Source: an uncultured Christensenellaceae bacterium (GTDB lineage: Bacteria > Bacillota > Clostridia > Christensenellales > Christensenellaceae). Taken from it: a DNA stretch of 64,000 bases. The notes beneath the pieces are model-generated. The model searched no databases, was not told the origin of the DNA, and was given only the letters and a program-made list of their open reading frames with translations. Below are positions 25,514 to 33,457 of this stretch, piece after piece. The DNA lies in contig CAJUPM010000008.1 in NCBI GenBank assembly GCA_910588425.1, positions 1-64,000 of the forward strand, read 5' to 3'. Position 1 is the stretch's first letter. Each line of letters starts with the position of its first letter. The position numbers and the translations under genes are program-made.

Positions 25514-25544
25514 CCCGGCAGCTGGCTTAGCTGCCGGGTTTTTG
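25514..25544 (+). terminator. Terminator between array copies 2 and 3
   Basis: Perfect CCCGGCAGCT / AGCTGCCGGG stem, 5-base loop, five T. Confidence 0.88.
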
Positions 25545-25574
25545 CATGGCCCAAAATAAGAAGGGAAATAAAAA

Positions 25575-26837
25575 ATGCAGAAAAAGATCGTGCTGATTGG
25601 CGCGGGCAACATTGGCAAGGGATATATCGCGGATCTCTTCTATTCCCGGGGTTACAAACTGGTTTTTCTGGCGCACAGCATGCGGCAGACGCTGAGCATG
25701 CGCCGCGAGGGGAAATACCCGTTCTATAAAGTCTCGGATGAGGGCGAGATGCAGGAGCGCTTTATCTCGGGCTACGAGGTGTATTCCACGGCCGAGGAGC
25801 GGGAGCAGTGCGTGCAGGCGCTCTGCGAGACGCAGTATGCCTCTGTGCATCTCTATCCCAAATCCTATCCGGATATTGCGGAGCTTCTTGCGCGGGTGGT
25901 GAAGCGCAAGGTGGAGCAGGGCGAGGAGAGCACGCTGGATGTGCTGCTCTGCGTCAACTCCATTCGCCCGGCGAAGGTGTTCAGAAAGCTGATTTTGGAG
26001 CAGCTGGAAACCGAAGAACAGCGGGCGTATTTCGAGAAGAATATTGGCCTAATCGAGACGCTGACCAACCGCGGCGGCTACGAGCCGGATGAGCGGTTTT
26101 TGCAGGCACATCCCAATGCCGTCATCGTCAGCGGGAGCGAGGATCTGCCTGCGGACCAGGAGGCGTTTAAGGGCGAGATTCCGGCGGATGCACCGCTCAA
26201 ATTGCTGGATCGCTTTGAGGGGCGGCTGATCAATAAGCTTTGGAGCGGCAATATGCGTCATGCCTCTATGGCGCTGTATTCCGAGTTCCTGGGCGGAACG
26301 CAGATGTGGAGGGTGGCGCAGGATCCCTATAGCTGCATGTGCATCGACGAGGCCGGGGAGGAGGCGCTCTTTGCCGTTACCCGGGAGTTTGGTTTCACGC
26401 TGGAAGAGCTGAGCGAGGGCAGCCACGATATGCGCTATGAGGAATACTGGAAAAAGCTGCAAAAGAAGCAGGATAAGGATTCGGTCTACCGCGTGGCGGC
26501 GGATCCCATCCGCAAGCTGGAAAAGGAAGAGCGCATGGTGGGCCCGGCGCTGGCCTGCATCCGCCATGGCCGCCTGCCCTACTTTATCTCCAAAAGCATC
26601 GCGCTCATGTATCGCTTCCGCAACGAGAAGGATGAGCAGGCGGTGGAGCTGGAGGAGTATATCCGGGAGCATGGCCTGATGGCCGCGATGGAGAAGTATT
26701 CCGGCCTTTCGGACGATGTCCCCGAAGAGAAGCTGCTAAAACAGCTGATTGCCGCGCAGGATCGGGATTTCCAGCTGCAAAAGGCAGTCAGAAGTGCGTT
26801 TCCCAAAAGAAACGATACGAGTATAGTTGCAAATTAG
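25575..26837 (+). CDS. Mannitol-1-phosphate dehydrogenase-family protein, array copy 3
   Basis: 420 residues. Rossmann motif IGAGNIGKGY; beta2 ends in FLAHS, so the acidic residue expected for NAD is replaced by Ala33-His34, which may favour NADP. Catalytic K221, N226, H229 (KLWSGNMRH) and RKLEKEERMVGPALACIRHG are kept. The C-terminus runs ~15 residues past the other copies (a Lys/Arg-rich tail). AAGGGA is the only ribosome site, weaker than at the other copies, and no clear promoter lies in the 30 bases after the preceding terminator. The truncated copy at 28181 resembles this one most. Confidence 0.84.
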   Translation: MQKKIVLIGAGNIGKGYIADLFYSRGYKLVFLAHSMRQTLSMRREGKYPFYKVSDEGEMQERFISGYEVYSTAEEREQCVQALCETQYASVHLYPKSYPDIAELLARVVKRKVEQGEESTLDVLLCVNSIRPAKVFRKLILEQLETEEQRAYFEKNIGLIETLTNRGGYEPDERFLQAHPNAVIVSGSEDLPADQEAFKGEIPADAPLKLLDRFEGRLINKLWSGNMRHASMALYSEFLGGTQMWRVAQDPYSCMCIDEAGEEALFAVTREFGFTLEELSEGSHDMRYEEYWKKLQKKQDKDSVYRVAADPIRKLEKEERMVGPALACIRHGRLPYFISKSIALMYRFRNEKDEQAVELEEYIREHGLMAAMEKYSGLSDDVPEEKLLKQLIAAQDRDFQLQKAVRSAFPKRNDTSIVAN

Positions 26838-26839
26838 TG

Positions 26840-26868
26840 TTGTAAAAAAGAAATTTTCTTGCTATACT
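26840..26868 (+). promoter_or_regulatory. Promoter of array copy 4
   Basis: TTGTAA (26840-26845), 17-bp spacer, TATACT (26863-26868) with an extended TGC. It begins right after the copy 3 stop. Confidence 0.75.
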
Positions 26869-26906
26869 AATTTCATCAATGCAAAAAGGAATTAGGAGGA
26901 AAGAGC

Positions 26907-28127
26907 ATGGCAAAGAAGGCAGTTTTGATTGGCGCGGGAAAAATTGGCCGCGGCTTTTTGGGGGATATTCTCTATCACGCCGGGTATGAGCTGACGTTTC
27001 TTGTGCATAGCCCAGTTCAGACGCAGCAAATGCGCGATCAGGGGTATTATACGATTTTTCAGACCAGCGAAGCCACGGGAGAGATGCGCAAAGTGCGCAT
27101 CGACGGCTATGCGGCCTATTGCACCGTAACCGAGCAGGAGCAGTGCGCCGAGGCCATCGCCCAGGCAGATTATGCCACTGTGCATATCTACCCGAACGCC
27201 TGCGCGGATGTGGGCCATCTGATTGGCGAGGGCATCCGCCTGCGGGTGAAAAACGGCGTGCAGAAGACGCTGGATGTTCTGATGTGCGTCAACTTCTTCG
27301 GCTCGGACGAGATGATCAAAAAATTCATTCTGGAGCGGCTTGAGACGGAGGAGGAGCGGGCGTATCTGGAGGAGAAAGTCGGCCTGATCCGCACGCTGAC
27401 CTACCGAGGCGGCAACGGGGCGACCCCGGAAATGCTGGCGGAGGACCCGATTGCCGTTGCGGCTTCGGATTATCCCTATCTGCCCGTGGATGCGGAGGCG
27501 TTTCGGGGTGAGCTGCCCGAAGGCATCCAGATCCGCAAACTGGATCGCTTTACCGGCCATCTGACGGCAAAGCTCTGGGGCATCAACCTTTGGCACTGCA
27601 CGCTTGCCGCCTATACCCAGTTTGCCGGGCACGAGCTTTTGTGGAAAGGCGCCGTGCAGCCGTATATCCGCTCCTGCGTGGATGCGGCCAGAAGGGAGAG
27701 CGATTTCGCCATCAAGGCGGAGTTCGGCTTTACGGATGAGGATTTGAAGCTCTCTGCCCGCACGCAGGAGGATAGCAGCAGGCAGTGGGAAAAGAGCATG
27801 AACCCGGAGGATACAGACACGGTTTACCGCGTGGCGGCAGACCCAATCCGCAAACTGCAAAAGCAGGAGCGGCTGGTGGGCCCGGCGCTGGCCTGCCTGC
27901 GCCATGGCAAACTTCCCTATTTCATCGCCAGAAGCATCGCGCTCATGTGCTTCTTCCATAACGATGCGGATGCCTCGGCTGTGGAATTGCAGGAGTATAT
28001 CGCGGCAAACGGCGTGGGGGCGGCGCTGGAAAAATACTGCGGGCTTTCGGATACCCAGGAGCAGGAGGCGCAGCTGCGCCAGCTGGTTTTGGGGCATTAC
28101 CGGGAACTGCTGGCCTCTAAAGCATAG
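26907..28127 (+). CDS. Mannitol-1-phosphate dehydrogenase-family protein, array copy 4
   Basis: 406 residues. IGAGKIGRGF motif, FLVHS at the end of beta2 (no acidic residue), catalytic K222, N227, H230 (KLWGINLWH), RKLQKQERLVGPALACLRHG. It shares HSP.QTQ.MR.QGYYT with copy 5, so these two look like a recent pair. Driven by its own strong promoter with AGGAGG before the ATG. No terminator hairpin is obvious between it and the remnant copy downstream. Confidence 0.85.
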   Translation: MAKKAVLIGAGKIGRGFLGDILYHAGYELTFLVHSPVQTQQMRDQGYYTIFQTSEATGEMRKVRIDGYAAYCTVTEQEQCAEAIAQADYATVHIYPNACADVGHLIGEGIRLRVKNGVQKTLDVLMCVNFFGSDEMIKKFILERLETEEERAYLEEKVGLIRTLTYRGGNGATPEMLAEDPIAVAASDYPYLPVDAEAFRGELPEGIQIRKLDRFTGHLTAKLWGINLWHCTLAAYTQFAGHELLWKGAVQPYIRSCVDAARRESDFAIKAEFGFTDEDLKLSARTQEDSSRQWEKSMNPEDTDTVYRVAADPIRKLQKQERLVGPALACLRHGKLPYFIARSIALMCFFHNDADASAVELQEYIAANGVGAALEKYCGLSDTQEQEAQLRQLVLGHYRELLASKA

Positions 28128-28180
28128 AAGAGCGCTGAGAGATTGAAAGAAAAAAAGCGGGGAAAGCGGATAATTTTGGA

Positions 28181-28291
28181 AAGAAAATTGTGCTGATTGG
28201 CGCGGGCAAAATCGGCAAGAGCTATCTGGGTGATCTGTTTGCCGCAGAAGACTTTCGTCTGATTTTTCTGGCGCACAGCAGGCAGGCCTAG
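28181..28291 (+). pseudogene. Remnant of a sixth dehydrogenase copy (N-terminus only)
   Basis: Thirty-six in-frame codons from 28181 read KKIVLIGAGKIGKSYLGDLF and then an R-L-I-F-L-A-H-S segment before a TAG at 28289-28291. This is the nucleotide-binding start of the neighbouring paralogs, cut off just after beta2, with no start codon and no ribosome site in frame. It resembles copy 3 most (KKIVLIGAG, FLAHS). The rest of the gene is missing; copy 5 starts ~30 bases later. Confidence 0.85.
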
Positions 28292-28323
28292 CCCTGCCCG
28301 AACGGATGAGAGGAGAAAAGAGA

Positions 28324-29571
28324 GTGGAGAAATGCAAGAAACACCTGGTGCTGATCGGCGCGGGCAAAATCGGCTGCGGCTACCTGGCGGATTTATTTGG
28401 AAGCGCGGGCTATTCGCTGACGTTTCTGGTGCACAGCCCGGCTCAGACCCAGAAGATGCGGGAGCAGGGTTACTATACGCTGTTCGTTACAGGCGAGCAG
28501 TCGGGAGAGACGGTAAAGCAGAAAGTCTCGGGCTATGAGGCCTTCTGCACAGCTACAGAGCGGGAGCAGTGCGTGGAGGCGCTCTGCAAAACCAACTACG
28601 CCTCCCTGCATACCTACCCCGGGGCTTTCCCCGAGCTGGCAGAGCTTCTGGCGGATGCCGTCAAAAAGCGTTGTGCTCTGGGGATGGAGGAGACGCTGGA
28701 TGTGTTGCTCTGCGTCAACGTCATCGATGCGTTCGAGCAGTTCGATTCCCGCATCCGTGCAAAGCTCTCGCCGCAGGAGCAGGCATACTATGAGAAGTAT
28801 ATCGGCCTGGTCCGCACGCTGACATACCGCGGCGGCTTTATTCCAAAGCCCGAGCAGCTGGCCGAGGATGAGCTGGCCGTCTGGGCCTCGGATTATCCGG
28901 ATTTGCCCGTGGATAAAGAAGGGTTTAAGGGAGAGATTCCGGAGGGCGTCAACCTGCGGCTGATGGATAAGATGGTGGGCAGAGCTGTGGCCAAAGTCTG
29001 GTGCGGCAATGTGCGCAGCTGCTCGCTGGCCATGCTTTCGGCCAAATGGGGCTTTACTTACACGAACGAGGGCGCAGGCGTCGCCTATATCCGTAAATGC
29101 GTGGATTCCTGCCAGGAGGAGGCCACCCAGGCGGTTTTGCTGGAATACGGCTTCACCCGGGAAGAGCTGGCCCTAGGCGCCCGGGCGCAGAAGGGCGAGG
29201 ACTGGTGGTCGCGCATGCTGCACGACGGGATGCCGGATGCGATTTTCCGCGTCGCCAACGACCCCATCCGCAAACTCTCCAGAAAGGACCGGCTGACCGG
29301 CCCGGCGCTCTGCTGCCTGAAGCACGGGATTCTGCCCTATTTCCTGACGCGCGCCATCGCCTATGCCTTTTTCTACCGGCACCCGGATGATGCGGCCTCC
29401 ATGGAAATTGCCGCCTGCATAGAAAAAGAAGGCATTGACGCGGCTATTGAGAAATACTGCCAGCTGGATCTGGAAAACCAGCAGGAAAAACTGCTCCTGC
29501 AAATGGTGCGCGGGCATTATTACGAGATTTTGGACTGGGACCCGATGGATTTGGAGCCAAAGCCAGTATAG
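28324..29571 (+). CDS. Mannitol-1-phosphate dehydrogenase-family protein, array copy 5, catalytic His replaced
   Basis: 415 residues from a GTG start chosen because GAGGAG lies 8-9 bases upstream; an ATG at 28306 would add six residues. Rossmann motif IGAGKIGCGY (Cys where others have Arg or Lys) and FLVHS at beta2. Catalytic K224 and N229 are present, but the position of the family His is Ser232 (KVWCGNVRS). RKLSRKDRLTGPALCCLKHG is kept. It may be inactive, altered in reaction, or regulatory. Followed by a strong terminator facing the MBL-fold gene. Confidence 0.84.
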   Translation: MEKCKKHLVLIGAGKIGCGYLADLFGSAGYSLTFLVHSPAQTQKMREQGYYTLFVTGEQSGETVKQKVSGYEAFCTATEREQCVEALCKTNYASLHTYPGAFPELAELLADAVKKRCALGMEETLDVLLCVNVIDAFEQFDSRIRAKLSPQEQAYYEKYIGLVRTLTYRGGFIPKPEQLAEDELAVWASDYPDLPVDKEGFKGEIPEGVNLRLMDKMVGRAVAKVWCGNVRSCSLAMLSAKWGFTYTNEGAGVAYIRKCVDSCQEEATQAVLLEYGFTREELALGARAQKGEDWWSRMLHDGMPDAIFRVANDPIRKLSRKDRLTGPALCCLKHGILPYFLTRAIAYAFFYRHPDDAASMEIAACIEKEGIDAAIEKYCQLDLENQQEKLLLQMVRGHYYEILDWDPMDLEPKPV

Positions 29572-29579
29572 AGCAAACA

Positions 29580-29609
29580 AAAAAGAAGCGGAACTCCGCT
29601 TCTTTTTTT
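29580..29609. terminator. Terminator after the dehydrogenase array
   Basis: AAAAGAAGCGG / CCGCTTCTTTT stem with an AACT loop and long T-run; suits both convergent genes. Confidence 0.88.
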
Positions 29610-29615
29610 ATGGCT

Positions 29616-30398
29616 TTATTCATAGAACTCCGGCGCTTTGCGCAGGGAGGCGAACTGCCCGATATCGTGCGGGAAAATGATGGTCGCATCGTATTCCTCC
29701 TGGAGCTGGTGCAGCTTTTCGATGGAGGCGGCATACAGCGCGCGGTCGAAGGGGCTGCGGGGCAGGATGGGAGGGCGCTCATAGTTGGCGGAGACATATG
29801 CCGCATCCTGGGGCAGCAGATAGACGCCGCTTTTGCAGTGCAGAACCAGGCCGAGCAGGCCGGGCGTATGGCCGGGCAGATTGACGATCTCGATGCCGGG
29901 CAAAAACTCGCAGTCCTCCTCTATCAGGTGTACCTTTTTCAGCGGAGCCGTCAGATCTCCCCAGATATAGCCGCCGTGCTGTTCAGGGTCCGAGCTGGAA
30001 TGGATGGTCAGCAGGGCGTTCACATAATCCGCCCTCGGGACATAGACGTCCGCATGCGGGAAGAGCGGCAGGCCGCCTGTGTGATCCAGGTGCAGATGCG
30101 AGAGGATGACGCGGCCAATCTCTTCCGGCCGCACGCCGATAAGCGCCAGCTGTGCCTCCAGCCGCTGCTGGGGCGTTTGGTGCAGGGCGAATTTCCTCTG
30201 CATGGTTTTGGACCAATAGCCCTCCATGGCCTTGGGGTTGCTGCCCGTATCATAGAGAATCAGGCCGTCCGGATGCTCGATGAGAAAGGCCAGCACAGGC
30301 ATGGGCAGCAGGCTTTTATCCGGCTCCCGGCTGGTGTCGTGCACGACGCTGTCTTTTTCGCCATCCAAATATCCCGTATCCAGCACATAAAACTTCAT
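29616..30398 (-). CDS. MBL-fold hydrolase, N-acyl homoserine lactonase-like
   Basis: A 260-residue metallo-beta-lactamase-fold enzyme. HLHLDHTGG is the HxHxDH zinc motif; further ligands are the His of GHTPG and the late His of FPHD. The layout (start FYVLDTGYL, then LAFLIEHPDGLILYDTG) is that of AiiA/AttM-type lactonases. The true substrate may be another ester or lactone, as clostridial members rarely degrade homoserine lactones. AAAGGAAAAG before the ATG at 30398 decides the start. Confidence 0.87.
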   Translation of the reverse strand: MKFYVLDTGYLDGEKDSVVHDTSREPDKSLLPMPVLAFLIEHPDGLILYDTGSNPKAMEGYWSKTMQRKFALHQTPQQRLEAQLALIGVRPEEIGRVILSHLHLDHTGGLPLFPHADVYVPRADYVNALLTIHSSSDPEQHGGYIWGDLTAPLKKVHLIEEDCEFLPGIEIVNLPGHTPGLLGLVLHCKSGVYLLPQDAAYVSANYERPPILPRSPFDRALYAASIEKLHQLQEEYDATIIFPHDIGQFASLRKAPEFYE

Positions 30399-30522
30399 AA
30401 TCTTTTCCTTTCCCGCGCGCCTGCAAAGCAGGCATCTCATTTTTCATTTTGCACAAAGAAGAGAAGGAGAGAAGAACTCCTTTGATTAGAGCTTACCGGG
30501 TTTGGGCGAAGATGTCAATCGC

Positions 30523-30541
30523 GGCGCAAAAATATTGCGCC
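30523..30541. repeat. Perfect inverted repeat upstream of the DUF2232 gene
   Basis: GGCGCAA / TTGCGCC arms around five A/T bases. No T-run follows, so it may be an operator rather than a terminator. The remaining ~150 bases of this gap show only the promoter. Confidence 0.4.
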
Positions 30542-30568
30542 GGCATTGTGGCGGCGGGGGCAAAGTTG

Positions 30569-30577
30569 TGTTATGAT
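30569..30577 (+). promoter_or_regulatory. Extended -10 promoter of the yybS-rplI-dnaB operon
   Basis: TGTTATGAT (TG-N-TATGAT) at 30569-30577, ~35 bases upstream of the GTG start. The -35 is unclear. Confidence 0.45.
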
Positions 30578-30611
30578 AGGATAGAATTGATATATCACTT
30601 GCGAGGTAGAA

Positions 30612-31631
30612 GTGGAACAGACGACGACAAAAAAACTGGGCAGCGCGGTTTTGGAGCTTGCCATTGCGCTGGCGGCCCAGATTGCGCTATATTGTATCTC
30701 TAGGGCGGTTTGGATTACGCTGCCCATCATGGCCATTCCCGGGGTATTCATCGGGGCGCGGCATGGCTTTGGCTGGGGCGCGGCCTGCGCCGTGCTCAGC
30801 GGCTTTGCGGCCTGCCTGCTTCTGGGGCAAAGCGGGGCGTTTCTGGTGGCCATCGCGCTGCCCGTCTTTTTGCTGGGCTCTATTGCCGTGCGCCTGGTGC
30901 GCCGCTCGTATGACGGACTGATCGTCATGGGCGGGGCGATGGCGATTTCGGTGGGCGCGGGCATCTGGGCCGTGCAGTTTCTGTTGGGCAAGGATCCCGT
31001 CAGCTATATCGTGGATTATTTGGCCTGGCTTTTCGCCAACGATGCCCAGGCATCCAGCCTGGCCTACTGCCTGTTCCATGCCGGGGAGATCTCGGCCGGC
31101 GCGTTTTCGCTGGAGACGTTTTTGCTGACGCCTATGGAAGAGGTTGTCGCGTATGTAACGGCGGGCGAACAGCTCAACGCACTGCGCTCCATGCTCTCGG
31201 GGTATCTGCCCGTTTTAAGCATCAACTACTGCGTCTATGGCGGCGCGCTGACGTATTTCATCAGCCGGGCGCTGAGCAGGCGGAGCGGCGGCAAAGTTGC
31301 CCCGGTTCCGGCGTTCTCCGAGTTCTTTCTGCCAAAGGATCAGGGCGTCTACATGATTCTGCTGTTTGCGGCGTCCATGCTGCCCTCGCTGTTTGGCTGG
31401 GAATCCCTCCTGCTGATGGGGGATATGCTCTTTGGGCTGGTAACGGCGGTTTTCGCCATCGAGGGCATGTCGTTCGTGGATTTTCTGCTGCGGCTGAAGA
31501 TCAAAAACCCTTATGGCAGGGGCGCGATCATCGCCGTGCTCTATCTGCTGGCGCCCTATCTGCTCATGACGGCCGGGGCCGTAGAGCAGGGAATGCAGCT
31601 GAGAAGGCATATCAAGGTGATCAAATTATAG
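30612..31631 (+). CDS. YybS-like membrane protein (DUF2232)
   Basis: A 339-residue protein with about eight hydrophobic helices and little else. Its place directly before rplI and dnaB matches yybS in B. subtilis, and the length and helix pattern fit DUF2232. The family is thought to be a substrate-binding (S-component-like) membrane protein, but its role is not established. The start is GTG behind GAGGTAG. The gdpP/yybT gene usually found between yybS and rplI is absent. Confidence 0.85.
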   Translation: MEQTTTKKLGSAVLELAIALAAQIALYCISRAVWITLPIMAIPGVFIGARHGFGWGAACAVLSGFAACLLLGQSGAFLVAIALPVFLLGSIAVRLVRRSYDGLIVMGGAMAISVGAGIWAVQFLLGKDPVSYIVDYLAWLFANDAQASSLAYCLFHAGEISAGAFSLETFLLTPMEEVVAYVTAGEQLNALRSMLSGYLPVLSINYCVYGGALTYFISRALSRRSGGKVAPVPAFSEFFLPKDQGVYMILLFAASMLPSLFGWESLLLMGDMLFGLVTAVFAIEGMSFVDFLLRLKIKNPYGRGAIIAVLYLLAPYLLMTAGAVEQGMQLRRHIKVIKL

Positions 31632-31659
31632 AAGCTTAGGATAATAGGAGGTTTTTATC

Positions 31660-32106
31660 ATGAAAGTTATTTTAAACGCGGATGTCAAAGGGAAGGGCAA
31701 GAAGGGCGAGATTGTAAACGTCAGCGACGGCTATGCCCGCAACTTCCTGTTCCCCAAAAACCTGGCCAAGGAGGCGACGGCGCAGAACCTGAACGCGGCC
31801 AAAGTCGCCCAGGATGCGGCCAAGCATAAAAAACTCGTGGAAAAGGCAGAGGCGCTGGCCCTGGCTGAAAAGCTCTCGGGCAAGACGGTTCAGCTAAAGG
31901 CCAAATGCGGCGAGGGAAACCGGCTGTTTGGCGCGGTAACGGCGGCGGAGGTGGCCGAGGCGCTCAGGCAGAGCATGGGCATCGAGGTGGATAAGAAGAA
32001 AATCGCTCTTTCGGGCGGCATCAAAGAGCTCGGGACATACGACGTCGCCGTCAAAGTCTATGCCGAGGTTTCGGCGACCATCAAAGTAGACGTCGTCCGG
32101 GCGTAG
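31660..32106 (+). CDS. rplI: 50S ribosomal protein L9
   Basis: A 148-residue protein binding 23S rRNA. The conserved N-terminal motif is KGKGKKGEIVNVSDGYARNFLFPK; a long connecting helix and the C-terminal domain (LFGAVTAAEVAEAL) follow. TAGGAGG precedes the ATG. dnaB follows after ten bases. Confidence 0.98.
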   Translation: MKVILNADVKGKGKKGEIVNVSDGYARNFLFPKNLAKEATAQNLNAAKVAQDAAKHKKLVEKAEALALAEKLSGKTVQLKAKCGEGNRLFGAVTAAEVAEALRQSMGIEVDKKKIALSGGIKELGTYDVAVKVYAEVSATIKVDVVRA

Positions 32107-32116
32107 GGGAGAGCAT

Positions 32117-33454
32117 ATGCCAGAGGTGATTCGGCGCGTCCCCCCCAGCAGCATGGAGGCGGAGCAATCTGTGCTGGGCGCAATGCTGCTCAGCGAAAAC
32201 TGCGTGCTTGCCGCGGTAGAAAAACTGCGGGAAGAGGATTTTTATGTGGAGAGCCATCGGCGCATCTGGCGGGCGATGTACGATCTTTCTGCGCTCTCAA
32301 AGCCGGTCGATCTCGTTACGGTAACCGAGCGGATGGAGCAGGGCGCGCCGCTCAGCCTGGAGGAGCTGACCTATCTTTCGGATCTCACCCAGGCCGTGCC
32401 CTCCACGCGCAATATCGATGTCTATATCGGCATCATCAAGGAAAAAAGCCGCCTGCGCCGGCTCATCAATGCCTGCGCGGAGATCGCGGATCTAAGCTAT
32501 AAGGCTGAGGCGCCCGCGGCGGAAGTGCTCAATATCGCCTCGGATCTCGTCTATAAAATCGCAGACGAGCAGACCGAGCGCAGCCTGGTGCACGTCCGCA
32601 CGGCGCTGATGGAGAGCTATGAGCTCATCTCCAAAGCGGCCAAATCCAAAGACGGTCTGATGGGCGTGGCCACGGGCTTCCCGCTCATGGATAAAAAGCT
32701 CTCGGGCTTCCAGCCCTCCCAGCTCATCGTCGTGGCAGGCCGCCCGGGCATGGGCAAAACCAGCTTTGCGCTCAATATCGCCGAGCATGTGGCCGTCAAA
32801 GAGGGCAGGCCGGTGGCCATTTTCTCGCTGGAAATGAGCCGGGATCAGCTGGGCATGCGGCTGCTCTGCGCCGGGGCCCAGGTGGATTCGCAGAACGCCA
32901 GAACGGGCGCGCTTTCGGAGAAGGATTTCTACAGCCTGGCAGACGCCATGGTGCCGCTGGAAGGCGCGCCCATCTATATCGACGATACGGCCATCATCGG
33001 CCCGACGGAGATGATGGCAAAACTGCGCCGGCTGCGCCAGCAGGTTGGGGATATCGGCCTGGTCGTCATCGACTATTTGCAGCTGATGGATACGGGCCGG
33101 CGCTCGGAAAACCGCCAGCAGGAGATCTCGCAGATCACCCGCTCGCTCAAAGTCGCGGCCAAGGAGCTCCAGGTGCCCATCATGCTGCTCTCCCAGCTCT
33201 CGCGTGCCACGGAGAAGCGGGAGAACAAGCGGCCCATGCTCTCGGATTTGCGGGAATCCGGCGCAATCGAGCAGGATGCAGACGTCGTCCTGTTCCTGCA
33301 CCGGGAGGATTACTACTCCGACGACGAGCAGCATAAGGGCGATGCCAGCATCATCATTGCCAAGCAGCGCTCTGGCCCGACGGGGACCATCAATGTCATG
33401 TGGAAGGGCGAGCAGACCAAATACCTGGAAGTGGATTTCCGGGAGGATGAATAG
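32117..33454 (+). CDS. dnaB: Replicative DNA helicase
   Basis: Hexameric RecA-fold helicase of the replication fork, 445 residues (the family's usual size; called dnaC in B. subtilis). The N-terminal DnaB domain starts PPSSMEAEQSVLGAML. Walker A is GRPGMGKTSFAL, Walker B ends VVIDYLQLM, and the arginine finger and KQR..PTG motif (AKQRSGPTGT) are present. GGGGAGAGC lies before the ATG. Co-transcribed with rplI. Confidence 0.98.
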   Translation: MPEVIRRVPPSSMEAEQSVLGAMLLSENCVLAAVEKLREEDFYVESHRRIWRAMYDLSALSKPVDLVTVTERMEQGAPLSLEELTYLSDLTQAVPSTRNIDVYIGIIKEKSRLRRLINACAEIADLSYKAEAPAAEVLNIASDLVYKIADEQTERSLVHVRTALMESYELISKAAKSKDGLMGVATGFPLMDKKLSGFQPSQLIVVAGRPGMGKTSFALNIAEHVAVKEGRPVAIFSLEMSRDQLGMRLLCAGAQVDSQNARTGALSEKDFYSLADAMVPLEGAPIYIDDTAIIGPTEMMAKLRRLRQQVGDIGLVVIDYLQLMDTGRRSENRQQEISQITRSLKVAAKELQVPIMLLSQLSRATEKRENKRPMLSDLRESGAIEQDADVVLFLHREDYYSDDEQHKGDASIIIAKQRSGPTGTINVMWKGEQTKYLEVDFREDE

Positions 33455-33457
33455 CAT

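Noticed and set aside
22762..29571. The dehydrogenase array as tagaturonate/fructuronate reductases (UxaB/UxuB)
   Set aside because: Length and the compact K-x4-N-x2-H and RKL..DR..GPA motifs fit the mannitol-1-phosphate branch better, and no uronate catabolic genes adjoin. The substrate stays open.
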